Below are positions 33,567 to 45,301 of a stretch of DNA of 64,000 bases, piece after piece (within the stretch, counting starts at the first letter, position 1; each line of letters starts with the position of its first letter). The stretch comes from Corallium rubrum (taxonomy: Eukaryota; Cnidaria; Anthozoa; Scleralcyonacea; Coralliidae). The position numbers and the translations under genes are program-made. The stretch is taken from NCBI GenBank assembly GCA_964035015.1, contig OZ036004.1, positions 14,145,427 to 14,209,426 on the forward strand. The letters are read 5' to 3'. The notes below the pieces were generated by a model. That model saw only the letters and a program-made list of their open reading frames with translations, was not told the DNA's origin and searched no databases.

Positions 33567-34450
33567 AGTAATAATAATAATGGAAACTTTATTAATGATT
33601 TTTTTCTAAACAAACAATTGTAAATCTCACTCATTGAGGTAATTTACAATCGGCTACTTGAATCACAACTAAGCTACTTAAAAACTTAAAAGTTCAGTAA
33701 GTCAGGATTCGTCCAAAAATATAATAGGTTCTGATGGCAATAGATATCTTTTTTCTGGCACAATAATTTTGATGCTTCACATCAACTCCTCCTATACATC
33801 GTTTAACATTGCTATAAAGGAGGTACATACACTTTTTTGCGAAGACACCGAGTGAACTAATCGAGAGATTGACAAATTTAACAGTGCTAAAGTGTTCACT
33901 TTGTTGTCTAACTATTTCTGCATATTTGGCTTTTTTGCGCTCTACGTTGTTTAATTTTGAAGGTTGGATTCAAATCCCACGGTAAGTTCGACAAAATATA
34001 GACATCCCTTTGAAGTAGATAGGGGTAAAGATTTACCGTGAAGATTTACCCGATTTATCGTGCAGATGAACGATATGTGTCACCAGTTATTATTGAGGGG
34101 CTTTTGAATTCAGGAAGATCAACAAAAAGGTTGGAGCAATTGGCAGTTTGTAGGATCTTGGCAAGAAAGTTCAGAATAGAGTCGTGTCTCCACGTAAAAC
34201 GTTCAAGGTGTGATTGACATCCGGCAACCACGTGTAGGAGAGTTTCTAGGCGTAAGCAAAAGGAACAGTCAGAGCTTGATGATATACCCCATCTGGAAAG
34301 GTTTTTGCGGGTAGGAAGAGAGTTATTGATATAAGATAAGATTATGGAACACATCAGTTGAGATAGTAGGAGCAATAAGAGTAATCTGCAGAAATATTTC
34401 CAGAAGCAAAATATCATTGACATAGGACTAGTCAGATCCAAAAGACAGTT
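33567..34450 (-). pseudogene. 3' fragment of a minus-strand non-LTR retroelement
   Basis: On the minus strand a frame at 34055-34441 has N-N-S-L-P-T-R-K-N-L-S-R-W-G-I then C-S-F-C-L-R-L-E-T-L-L-H-V-V-A-G-C. This is a CxxC...HxxxxC zinc finger like the one at the C-terminus of several invertebrate non-LTR proteins. The 3' end is an (ATT)n tail at 33570-33583. The RT domain is not present. Confidence 0.55.
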
Positions 34451-34530
34451 AGGGTTAGGGTTACCCCCGGGAAATTCACACTTTTGAGATTAGGGTTAGG
34501 GGGTTCGGGGGGGGGGGGGGAAGGGTTTCA
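34451..34530. repeat. Telomere-like and G-run sequence
   Basis: It has two to three gttaggg units, an acccccggg, another attagggttaggggg and a G-run of about 15. Too short to be an interstitial telomere array. Confidence 0.5.
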
Positions 34531-34648
34531 TTAATAACCTCTTTATTAAACAATGTCCAGTAACTTACTGGATACAATGTGTATATAATATCTAGTAGTT
34601 TATTAGGTACAACGTGCGGATCGGCTGAGCAACATCTCCGGCTAATGC

Positions 34649-34721
34649 GCATGAGCAGACTGTTTTTTTGTAGGCAGTTATTTACAGATGACGTAGCGGT
34701 CCCTCAACCAATTAAAAGCGA
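34649..34721. repeat. 73-bp inverted repeat, left arm (pairs with 42618-42690)
   Basis: The block starting gcatgagcagactgtttttt and ending ccaattaaaagcga recurs in reverse complement 8 kb downstream with only a few mismatches. It may be the shared end of a larger element or two copies of one short repeat. Confidence 0.75.
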
Positions 34722-34947
34722 TACCACGTCTCAAAAACGACTCGAAAACGCTAGTGTGGATAAAAGTTAAATAGAGGTATAACGGAGCAATATGAAATCG
34801 CAACCATGTTGATGGGGGTGTATATATAGTTAAAAGGCGGGCACCGACCAGCAGACTGCGAATTTGTCTTTGGAAACAGCTTTTGCTAGAGAGAATCATC
34901 GTTTACGAACGTCGTCGTATGAACGATCAGTTATAAAACGTATAGAA

Positions 34948-34980
34948 AAGAATAAATTTTTAAACGAAACGCATTTAGTG
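34948..34980. repeat. 33-bp direct repeat, left copy (pairs with 62418-62450)
   Basis: The block ending tttttaaacgaaacgcattt plus agtg is found again 27.5 kb downstream, with one mismatch in 33. Confidence 0.75.
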
Positions 34981-35072
34981 TTGAGATAGTAGGAGCAATA
35001 AGAGTAATCTGCAGAAATATTTCCAGAAGCAAAATATCACTGATATTAGGACTAGTCGGATCCAAAAGACAG
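34981..35072. repeat. 92-bp duplicate of 34359-34450
   Basis: It starts ttgagatagtaggagcaata and ends aaaagacagt, and copies the 5' part of the minus-strand retroelement fragment with about five mismatches. The retroelement fragment may have a second, shorter copy here. Confidence 0.8.
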
Positions 35073-35189
35073 TGCTATTGAAAACAGTAAATATTTTAAG
35101 GAAACATCTTGAAGTCTAAGGAACTGGATGAACTCGACTACAAGAAATTAACACCAACCTGTCTCTTGCAGTGATACTCGGACGTAATA

Positions 35190-35285
35190 ATAATAATAAC
35201 AGCAACAGCACCAGCACCAACAACACCACCACCACCAACACCAACAACAACAACAAACAACATCATCACGGCGACGGCGACGAGG
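35190..35285. repeat. Low-complexity AAC/ACC-rich tract
   Basis: A run of aataat, aacagc, accaac and accacc triplets ends in ggcgacggcgacgagg. No ORF of interest. Confidence 0.7.
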
Positions 35286-35452
35286 AGACCCCCGCCTTAA
35301 AAGGAGTAATTAGAATAACTAGCTAATTGAAGAAAATAAATAAAAAATAGGCACGCTAAGCGTGCATGTGACTACCGCTCATTGTACTGCTTCTAATGCG
35401 GCTTAAAGGCACAGTGTCACTAAGACGAAAATTCAAGTCAGCATCATTAAAG

Positions 35453-35785
35453 TCATAGTGAGCTATCAGACATTTCAAAACTTGGACTAAATAGTGCTAT
35501 AGAAAATGCATAGAGATGACAATGATTTAAATGTTGCGGAAAATAATGGAAAATACCACAAGAAATAATCTGAAAAAATGCAACTAAGTTTTCAAGGCCA
35601 TCAACTGTCAGCAAGACACATGTTCCAGAATAACTTGCCATGCCATGCATGTGCTTTGAGTGAGAATCAAAGATTCTACAACTATTGTTCAACATGTTAA
35701 ACACTGCAACTGTGTTACAATCAATAGTATAACAAGCAACACTTACAATTTGTTTCTCCTCCAAAAAATATCTTTGTAAATGCAT
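35453..35785 (-). CDS. Fragment of a cysteine-peptidase-like (viral-type deubiquitinase-like) domain
   Basis: From ATG at 35785 the frame runs 110 codons. The middle reads V-A-V-F-N-M-L-N-N-S-C-R-I-F-D-S-H-S-K-H-M-H-G-M then S-G-T-C-V-L-L-T-V-D-G-L-E-N-L. The F-D-S-H-S block with a following G-T-x-V resembles the C-terminal half of herpesvirus-tegument-like/OTU-like peptidases that occur in many invertebrate mobile-element proteins, where the histidine is catalytic. The catalytic cysteine region is not in the frame, so this is at best a fragment or an exon. Family assignment is tentative. Confidence 0.35.
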   Translation of the reverse strand: MHLQRYFLEEKQIVSVACYTIDCNTVAVFNMLNNSCRIFDSHSKHMHGMASYSGTCVLLTVDGLENLVAFFQIISCGIFHYFPQHLNHCHLYAFSIALFSPSFEMSDSSL

Positions 35786-35799
35786 TTTTTAAGGAGATA

Positions 35800-38700
35800 T
35801 AAGGCCCGTTACTATCTGTCATAAACAATTCACCAGTTACGATTCCCCACTATAGGTTTAATTATATGTTTGCCCATTTATTGATACCATAGCAGGAACA
35901 TCAGTCAACAACTAGAAGTCTTTTTTAACAGAACATTCGATACAATCGTATAGACAGTTACCATGATACAAACAGCCCCCGGCATAGGGCCGAAGCCCGC
36001 CAGAAAATGTTTTTATACCTACTTGTACTTGGGTTTCACAAGGCAATTGGCACACCCCCGCGCACCCCCCTGTAAATCCATCACTGTTGGTACGCATTGT
36101 TTAGCAGCTGCATATTATTAGTTTTGATATTAAATCTTAGAGTCTAGATTGTTTCTATTTCTATCTGGGCATTCGTAGCCGCTTGTAATCAATGAACAGC
36201 TCGATCTATAAGAGGATAGGCTGCTTCTGTGCACGTCGTCTGTTGTGAACAGTCAGAGCGTGACCCAAATTGTTGTATCAGGTTCCAGGAAGCGATACGT
36301 AAGTATTGACTTTTCGTCTTTGGTCATCGCTTATGTTTATAATAGTGCAAGAACAATATGATTTTCGTTTGTTGTTTTTTCGGACGCAAGTTTACTGGAA
36401 CATTTACATAGGTCTGTATTCTGTTTGCGACCAAGTGCCATCGACAGGGACTATAAGTGTTGGCTGTCGTCGCGACGTCGCCTAGCTATCTTGTGTGATT
36501 AATAGCAGAATGGGGTTCAACGAGGTAAAATGAAAGAGAAATCGAAGTATAATCAACATGACATATTTCCAAACTGTATGAATGTCATCAGTTAAGTTTT
36601 CATTCATATTTTTTTCGTGTACGACATACATTTACAAGTTTATCTTGGGCGAGGAACGTTGTTAAAAACGTGGCATAAACCAAGGCGCCTTATTAATAGG
36701 ATCGGAACAACTGAACTTGTGAAACAAGACACGTGGGTCAGGTGTTCACTCGGGCTACTGGAAAGTGCAGAGGTCTCTATAACGCATGAGCAAAGAGGTG
36801 GGAGTGGGCTGAGGAAGATCAGATTGAAGGCTGAACGTGGTGCAGGACTATCCTGAATTGTCAATTTAACGTGTCTAGAATTCAGGATTATCCTAAAGCC
36901 TAGGGGACTTCTCTGTCCCACATGCAGGATGTCAAACTAAAAAGCATATAACAAAAAAAACAGGGGTGTTGTGGTCCGGGTCTGAAAGGCGCAACTTTCT
37001 CCCAGGGCGATTGTGGTTAGATTTAGGTTACCAGGGGTTGTCGTCAGGTTTAGGGTCAGGTTTAGAGGTGGGGGTCAGGGTTGGGTTTCAATTTCTTTAC
37101 TATTCAGGATTATCTGGAATTCTGGACCATTTCACAATTCAGGATAATCATGTTAACAAAAACAATAGATATAAGTGATTAAGATCAGTAGCAGTAAGGT
37201 TTAGAAGAGAGCATATTATAGGTCGGGATGAAGGACATTTAAACATTGATTTCCAAAAAAAAGTTATTGACGTCATAAGCATTAATTAATAATTACAGCA
37301 TTAATGTAATGATTAAAAAGTTGAGTTTTAAACTGATTAACTGAGGTGGATTAGACTACTCCAATAGTACAGCACTTAAAAACTAGTACGTCTAGTTCTG
37401 AAATGTTTCTAGTGATTCTGACTGAATTATTGAGTTGCACAAAACTATTAATAGGAATATTATAGTGACCTCACTGACCTGTATAATATTTAAAATAGAT
37501 AAGATCTTTCAGACATGCCAGTATGATAATGGTATAGTAGTAGATTAACTGTTTTCAGATGATCATTTGACAGATAATGTTTGATAAATCATCCGGCCAG
37601 TTCAAAACTTAAAAATATATTTAGTTGCCCTGCATTGTAGTCTTTCAACCTTACTGATTTTAGTTATTGTCTGAGGTGCCCAAACTTCACATGTGTAGGC
37701 CAGGTACAGATGCACTAGCAAATATGCAATAGGTGACTAGTAAATATACCCGCACCCTACGTCTATGCAATATCATCAATCTTCATACAACATGAATCCT
37801 GATTCCATGTTTTTGCTTTAGAGCATGTTGAGAAGGCTCTTTGACTCTGCAGCACTGGTACTGTAGGTGAATGTCAGACACTGTAATTTCTCTATAGTGT
37901 TTGGTAATGGCCGATATGCATGTCATTAAAGTATTACTGTATGTAATTGTATGCGAGGAACATGACTGGTTCAAAGTTATTTTTCTGATGAATATCCTTT
38001 TACTCAATCTATGCATCAAAATTTATATCAAAATGAACATCAAGATATGGATAACATACTTGTGACAAAATTGAATATAAATCCTAATGGATCAATAAAG
38101 CTACTGTCCATTGCCGATCTCAAACTCAAAGACAAGGAACAGTCGGTAAAAACACAAATGGTACATAAAACAATACATGTGTATACAAGCTTCCTACTCA
38201 GCATAACAAATATATTTAACTCGTTTAGTAATATTAACTATTAAGCACATAAATAATAATGCAAAAAATATAACGATACTGTCAATGTCAACAAACTGTT
38301 TCCTCAAAGTCTGTCATCTTCATGAATGTTCCTTGTGTTCTCGCATCTTGGATTTTGTTTGCAATAGTTTTCATGAGGTTTTAAAAGGTCCTGAGTTCAG
38401 ACCAATTCAGCCAACTGAGCCAAGATCATTGAACAACGTACAGACAACTGTTACATGTAGTATTGCTGAAGCCAATATGTAGAAAACCTTGAACATTGCA
38501 ATTGCTCGACCAAAGGCATTAGAAAGGCTAATATAAAGATCCAGAATGTTAGCGTTAACTCTGTACCGGCGGTATTAAATATTTATGGAATGTAGAGACC
38601 TGCTATTAAGCCATGAGAAAAGTATACTGTAGTCTGTAGTCCAGTTCCAGACCCAATGTCGGTTGCCACTTAGATGCGACAGCTTCGGTGGAGCTCGAAA

Positions 38701-39040
38701 ACGTTTTGTGAACACCGGCGGAGAAGTTTATAAACAAGATAATTGCCAGCAGCATAACTGACTTCGAACTTCCATGCCAAGCAAACAGCTGGCAAAAACA
38801 CTTCACTTTGAACTACTCGATCGAAATGCTACTCCTGCATGAAAATCCGCCATGATGAAACATCAGCATTTGAGCTGTGACGTCATGCCTGCAGTTTCGC
38901 AAAGCCTGTCGGGGCAATATAGCGACCCCCAACAAGCAATAAAAACCAGACCGAAACCTAGACTCGTTCTACCACAGGTAGCCCGAGTAATAAACACTTA
39001 ACTTGGTCGCGTGTAAGATTCGGAATTTGATACGTTCTCA
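35800..39040. other. No gene recognised
   Basis: About 3.2 kb with only short, unrelated ORFs. Weak inverted motifs occur around tatcctgaattgt (36847, 36880, 37105, 37134). It may be intron or intergenic DNA of the putative receptor locus. Confidence 0.4.
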
Positions 39041-39048
39041 AATTCTAA

Positions 39049-39180
39049 AATTTGCAATAACAAAAAAACGCGTGTTTCTCGCGTGGGTTTGACGAACAAA
39101 CGACGAGCACTTCTCTTCACAAGTTAATAAATACAACAGATTTCAAGGCTTTCAGTTTCTCAATAGTTCTCAATAATAGC
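39049..39180. repeat. Direct repeat, left copy (pairs with 39412-39535)
   Basis: The block aatttgcaataacaaaaaaacgcgtgtttctcgcgtgggtttgacg and the following sequence, down to the ctcaatag runs, recur about 360 bp later. Both are followed by short repeats of tctcaata. Confidence 0.85.
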
Positions 39181-39411
39181 TGTCAGTAGTTCTCGATAGT
39201 ATCTCAATAGTGTCTCAATAAACGCATTGTTTACCTGCATTATCACCGAACTTCGACTGATCTCCTTGAACGAAGGACGTTTTTAAACGACGTTTGTTAT
39301 CTTCACTTGCCATAAATATGCTGTGACAGCCGATTCTCGATCGATATTGTTCTAATGTAATGCCCATTTTGAAGTATTTGCAGTAGTTTAGATGACGTCA
39401 CACTTGAAAAT

Positions 39412-39590
39412 TTGCAATAACAAAAGAACGCGTGTTTCTCGCGTGGGTTTGACGAACAAACGACGAGCAGTTCACTTCACAAGTTTATACAATAGATTTC
39501 AAGGCTTTCAGTTTCTCAATAGTTCCCAATAATAGCTCAATAATATCTCAATAGTTCTCAATAATATCTCAATATTTTCTCAATAGAGAG
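39412..39590. repeat. Direct repeat, right copy, with ctcaata repeats
   Basis: Second copy of the 39049 block, followed by at least six tctcaata(g/t/a) repeats to 39585. Confidence 0.85.
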
Positions 39591-40091
39591 CGTAACCTTG
39601 ACGCTCCGTCAGACCGCTGGTTTGGGTCCGCGCAAACTTTCGTTTCTTTAACAAAATAAAATAAAACAAGATGTTGAAAAACACCTAAAAAAGCAAACGA
39701 AACACCTAGTCAAACCGATGTCACAGGAGCGAAGTAGCTCAGTTGGAGTCTTGGAGATTTGCTTCAGATTCAGATCTATTGAGATAGATTTATGCAAGAT
39801 AGGAAACGTCAGAGCTTTGACACTACTTTTTACCTTGTAATTAATAGACAGAAACCTTTCCGAAAAGGAAAGGTTTAAAGGCAGCGTTGAAGATACGACA
39901 AGAGCACTATAAAATATAGCAATAGCAGTCGAGAAAACAAACACGAGGCTCAACCGGAGACCGGACCGAACCGGTTTCAATGCCAATATTACTTCTAATA
40001 AACCGGTTTCACTTCTGCTGGCCCCCCACGAAGAACGCGATCACTTCTCGAATACCTGGCGATCTTGTCGATATCCAACGATAGCTGTCGA

Positions 40092-42047
40092 CACTGATCT
40101 ATATCAGAGACTGGATAGAGCATCTGTTGTCTGAAATTGAAGTCGGAAGTGGTCGGAATTTGGCAACAGCCGCCATGTTGGATGGCCCCACTTTCGCTAT
40201 ATTTTACTGTTGCACAATTATAGTTTTCGTATATTAAGGCATTTTTCTCCTTCGGGTCGGACAAACTTTTTTATCATGAGGAAGAAAGGACACGTGAAGC
40301 ATTTGGAGAGAAAAATTGTAGTTGTTTAGCCCCCAAATGTGCCGGGAAAACGGAATTTGCGAGTTCGATGGAGCGAACTCTCAGGCTGTTCCCATTCAGA
40401 ATTTACTCAGAATATGGAAATACTGCTAAAGGACCGAATGAATTCGGGAAATTTGATCAACTGAACAAGCTACACTACGAACAACTGCTGTGGTATTATA
40501 TTATCATAAGCCAAAAGACCAGAATCAAACAATTAAATTTAAATTAATTTAAGAATGCTGTTATGTTTTTTACTACCTGATGTGCCCACTGTATAGATCA
40601 GTGGATGTGCCTAGTTGAACAATATGTTTTCACTCACAGAAAACCCGGGGTAATGATTCAAATAAGTTATCCTGGCATTCAGAGGATCAGTAATCAGAAT
40701 GAGTTTATTATTTTCTCTGAGATAGGGTTATAATCTAATTTGGGCAATTGGGCCTAATTTGCCAACAACTAAACATCTTGAATAAATTTTACAATATAAT
40801 TTATAGTTTTGTAACTACACCTTTGCCAAGATGCTTTTTTTTTAGCCAGTTTGCAAAATTATGTTATCCGCCACATCATTGTGAAGTTCAACATATATTA
40901 GCTTGATTTGTTTTGACTTTTAATATAACATCAAACACTGGCCTTGTTGATCAGTAGTACACACTGATAGTACAGTATTAGTTCTGCCACAATTTTCATA
41001 ACATACAGAAGCCAGAGAACAGATTAAATTTTTAAAATTTATCATTATATATTTATACAGAATCAAACTACACAAGACAAAATACACTCATGAATTGTAA
41101 AAATTTTCTTTAATCAAATCATTGTCGACAAAGTTTGAAAACTATAAATGACACAGTTCAATTATATTCTGTATTAAGTTGTCATGTTCCTTCACCTTTA
41201 AGTTCTTCCTTCATTGTTGTTTCATTTTAAACTACCTACAACATAACATACAAATATCACATTCAATTTTACAGATACTCACAAACAATTTTTTCATCAA
41301 AATGACGGAGTAAAATAGCTCAGCTGTTAAGAAACAATGTTGACAACTTAACACGTTATACATGACTTGGACACTGAGCATGGAGTATCTTAAAACAAAA
41401 CTGGCTCATTCTTGTTATAATGCATGCTACAGTTACTTCTATGGAGGGCACCAAAGATAAATATTACAAACTTTAGAGTATTAACATGCTCCTATGTTGC
41501 CAAAGAAATATGCTGCTTGTCGAAATCTACTCACAATTCTACAAGCCAATCCACTATCTTCTGTCCCATAATTTTACACGTCCTTCGGCTTTTTAAAATG
41601 ATCTACTCTATTGTGAACATTCCACAGTTACAGTATTATCACACATTTGTATCCGACAAATCAGTTTATTAACCACTGGCCGTTTGCAATGTTGGGTTTC
41701 CCGTTTTCTTAGTAAATCACCCTTCGGGAGCTCTCCGTCCCCTTCGAAATTTCGTCAAAATATCAACTTATTTACTTACGATTCAGTTTCCCTTCACGTT
41801 CGTAGGTCCTCCATAGTTCTATAATGTGTCCCGTTGCTTGAAATACGAAAATGGACTTGTGTTGTTCGTCTACTTCGTGATTATATGCGAAAACAACGAA
41901 TTCACAACAGTAAAATATAGCAACTCACTCCTCATGTGGGGCCATCCAATATGGCGTCGCTTACAAATTAGGGCGTAACTTCCGGCTTCAATTTCTGGAG
42001 GCGCTCAGATAATAGATGCTCTATCCAGTCTCTTATATAGATCAGTG
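40092..42047. mobile_element. DNA transposon with long imperfect TIRs and 8-bp TSD (hAT- or P-type)
   Basis: The left end cactgatctatatcagagac and the right end are reverse complements. Similarity continues in patches inward for about 170-200 bp (tggatagagcatct, attgaag.cggaagt, ggatggcccca, tatattttactgttg). A perfect 8-bp duplication, gctgtcga, flanks it at 40084-40091 and 42048-42055. The interior (1956 bp in all) has one short coding-like stretch at about 40295-40545 with cysteines (N-C-S-C-L-A-P-K-C-A-G-K), which may be a transposase relic, but I cannot name it. 8-bp TSDs are known for hAT and P superfamilies. Confidence 0.85.
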
Positions 42048-42427
42048 GCTGTCGAGTATGACGTAAGTGAGGTCCAAAACACTCACTCAATATTTCGCCG
42101 ACATAGTGGCTCCCGCTGACACGTCAGCGGTAGTCACAAAAATATACTAGAAGTATGTTAACACAACAACCCTTCGCCCTCTTTTACACGAATTTTTGTA
42201 AATATCCTTCAGATAACCCTCTGATTATAAAAACACCTTTGCGCTCTTTTTCATTGAGAGCCTGGAAATAGCCGTTGGAAAAATTCAAAATATAGTTTTA
42301 AACTTTTAATTAAAGTATAATATATGAAATAAAAAAAGTTTTTAACTCTAATTTTTAAAGAAAAAGGTAATAAATAACAAAGAAAATTTTCAAGACAATA
42401 TTCAGAAAGAAAATTGAGATGAAGTAA

Positions 42428-42512
42428 AATGCAGGTCGCACCCACGGTTTGAACTCGACTATTTCGCGTGGAAACTGAGGATGTTACCACCAGGCTACTG
42501 AAGCAAGCGTCA
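42428..42512 (-). tRNA. tRNA-like sequence, probable pseudogene or SINE head
   Basis: On the minus strand the sequence contains tagcctggtggtaacat, similar to a pol III A box, and about 45 bases on gagttcaaacc, similar to a B box. A complete cloverleaf and anticodon are not obvious by eye. It may be the tRNA-derived head of a SINE. Confidence 0.3.
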
Positions 42513-42617
42513 AAATATCAGTGAATTATTAGGGTTATATTTTACAGTTCTTTCTTTCCATGTTTACAAAGAACATCGCTAGAGCCATCTAAATTATTAT
42601 TCGATTTATTTTTATCT

Positions 42618-42690
42618 CGCTTTTAATTGGTTGAGGGACCGCTACGTCACCTGCAAATAACTGCCTACAAAAAAACCAGTCTGCTCATGC
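42618..42690. repeat. 73-bp inverted repeat, right arm
   Basis: Reverse complement of 34649-34721 with a few mismatches. Confidence 0.75.
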
Positions 42691-43985
42691 TTTTTGCAGC
42701 AAATAATATTTTGGTCATGCGCCTTACACTCAATTTCGGCGAACGTAAATCGCTCGTTCAGCCAAGCTGGAAAGAAATGAGTGGACATAATTACAGGTAA
42801 ACTAGAAATACATAAATGCAACAACCCCTCGCCTGCTTTTATATGCTTTTTTAAATACACCCCACCCACCTCACCTTCCAATTAAAATAAGCACTCCTGA
42901 TATACAGCAAAAACAAATGATAATCCTCAGGATAATTACAGAATTTATGATTAGGATGACTAAAAGAAAGAACATATCAAAGGAAAACTTTAAACTCTGG
43001 TTGTAAAAAGTATATTGTTCTTAGCCATTTAGGAGGTTTCCAAAGGAATTACTTTTATGTTTTGCAAAGGCAAGATTAAAAGTCAACAGCTCAAAAACTA
43101 CATTTATAATAGGAGATAAAAACAACAGACAACCTTTCAGTCTGTATAATACAGGACAAAAGAAAATGGACAAAGCCTATGGGTATTTATGATAACTGAT
43201 AAGTGCTTGCAATTAAGTCAATGAAAAACATCACGTCCGCAGTAGCAAAGGGAAAGCACGAAAACGTGAAGCTGTATACTGCTTGTAACGGCCGGCAAAA
43301 ACTTGAAAACAACATATTAAAGGGACAAGGTATAAAACTTTATATGATAGTTGCTAGATTAAGTTTTATATACAGTAACTGACGAGTGTCTAAAAGGGTT
43401 CTATTTAAACGTCTTGCCGTTCTTGGGTTTACAGAATATATTAATGAATAAATGCTGATTACAATCAGCAAAATAAATAAATACAAATGTCCTACCGTCA
43501 TCTTTAAAATGATATTGAGACCACTGAGTGACCTGTGACCACAAACACTACAATTCAGATCGAGTTTTTGTTTACCATACGGCGTTTGGCTTCTTCAGGT
43601 TTTCTGATTTCTCTTCAAGATATATTAAACCGGCTGTTTGTATCCTGCTTTTATTCATTGTTCTGCTTCTTTCCGTTTAAAACGAAACCATTTGAAACCA
43701 TTTTGTTTCGCAAAATATGGAAATTATATAAAGTTTGCTTCAAAGCTAGTCACCAGCGCCCAAGTATTTTTACCGCGTGACACCCTACGACGTATATATA
43801 TATACAAACTATTTCCAGATTTTGTCTCCCTTGCTTTTTCTACACGCGTGTAAAGTGGACTCCACGCATGTCGAGATTAGCACCCTCACCGGGCTCCGGG
43901 CCTTCGGCCCTACGCCTGGCTCGGGGATAATGTCAAATAAAAAACAAATCGAATAATAAAACAATTATTGAACTCGGTTTTCACA
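42691..43985. other. No gene recognised
   Basis: AT-rich, short ORFs only. A GC-rich stem (gggccttcggccc) lies at about 43900-43913. Confidence 0.4.
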
Positions 43986-44039
43986 AAATATCAGTAGTAT
44001 AGGATATGGGGGTACCAGCACACTTTCAATATTTTGGAA

Positions 44040-44490
44040 TCGTCGGTACCATCACTTTTTTTCATGCCTCGGTACCATCACTTTTTTCATGCCTCGGTAC
44101 CATCACTTTTTCCCGCTAAGTCGCCGCTGTCGTCACTTTTCTCTCTCTAGGTTTCTGGTACCATAACTTTTTACACCGGTAATTCCCAACCGCCTGTATA
44201 GGTCGTCGGTACCAACGATTTTCCCAGCAGTGAATCCGAGTTTCCGCTACCATCACTTTTTCCCTGTGGGTATACCCTTAGCCCAAACGATAGTCCTATG
44301 TGCGGCTAGGGACTAGTACAATTCAAGTTTTTGTGAGCTAAGCCCTTGGCCCAAACGGTCGCCCTACGTATAGTCCAGGGTTAGTCCAGTAGGGTTGGTC
44401 ATATAAAATGTAACCATAAATTTTCCATTTTGGAGCTCATCTCCATACCATCACTTTTCCCAGTGGTTGGTACCATCGCTTTGCCCAGCC
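44040..44490. repeat. Degenerate ggtaccatcacttttt repeats near Polinton left end
   Basis: About eight variants of ggtaccatcactttt occur (44045, 44071, 44095, 44156, 44210, 44250, 44445, 44469), spaced irregularly at about 25-195 bp. This could be the left terminal region of the Polinton, or flanking repeat DNA. Confidence 0.6.
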
Positions 44491-44670
44491 ATTGGCCCAA
44501 GCCGGCAGCCCCCCAAGTGGTTGGCCCGTTGTGTAGCTAGGTGCTTGTCCAAGGGGTTTGCATAAATATAGAAACTTAAGAGAACCCTATATGAGTTTTC
44601 CCGCACAAATGTGTTGATATCCCAAGTCCTGTAGAAGGTTAAAGATTGTTAAAAACGATTTTTTAAAAAA

Positions 44671-45044
44671 CTTACGCAAACCGATAATTAGTCTTACGCG
44701 TAATAATTTTTTTCATAAACGGTCACACTTACGCAAACCGATAATTAGTCTTACGCGTAATAATTTTTTTCATAAACGGTCATACTTACGAAAACCGATA
44801 ATTAGTCTTACGCGTAATAATTTTTTTCGTAAACGGTCATACTTACGCAAACCGATAATTAGTCTTACGCGTAATAATTTTTTTCATAAACGGTCATACT
44901 TACGCAAACAGATAATTAGTCTTACGCGTAATAATTTTTTTCATAAACGGTCACACTTACGCAAACAGATAATTAGTCTTACGCGTAATAATTTTTTTCA
45001 TAAACGGTCATACTTACAAAACCGATAATTAGTCTTACGCGTAG
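44671..45044. repeat. 57-bp tandem repeat, seven units
   Basis: Units start at 44671, 44728, 44785, 44842, 44899, 44956 and 45013, so the period is exactly 57 bp. The last unit is partial. Each unit holds the perfect 10-bp palindrome ttacgcgtaa and an ataattttttt tract. They differ by one to three bases. The array is in the expected left-terminal area of the Polinton, upstream of nothing else but the end of the polymerase gene. Confidence 0.95.
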
Positions 45045-45301
45045 GAGTTAAACCCGTCTTCCAACAAATATCTATTATCGTCAAAACATGAGAGTGATAT
45101 TTTATTAATTTCATAGCTACCCAACTTGTGTTTGTTTTTGAAGTAGCTGTTTCTTAGTAACAATCTTTTTTATCCATTTACAGTTGTTGTTTTAGTGAAT
45201 TAAATGAAGTGTAATTTCAGCTGCAGTCAGACTGAATTTGCATAACTTCTGCAGGTGGCAATTTCTGTTTACTTTTTATGTTGATATATGTCTACCGGTT
45301 A

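Noticed and set aside
39735..39775. tRNA A-box-like tagctcagttgg
   Set aside because: The A box is good but the following B-box candidate is poor and too close; no cloverleaf by eye.
44671..45044. CRISPR-like array
   Set aside because: The whole 57-bp unit is repeated without unique spacers and the DNA is eukaryotic; it is a minisatellite.
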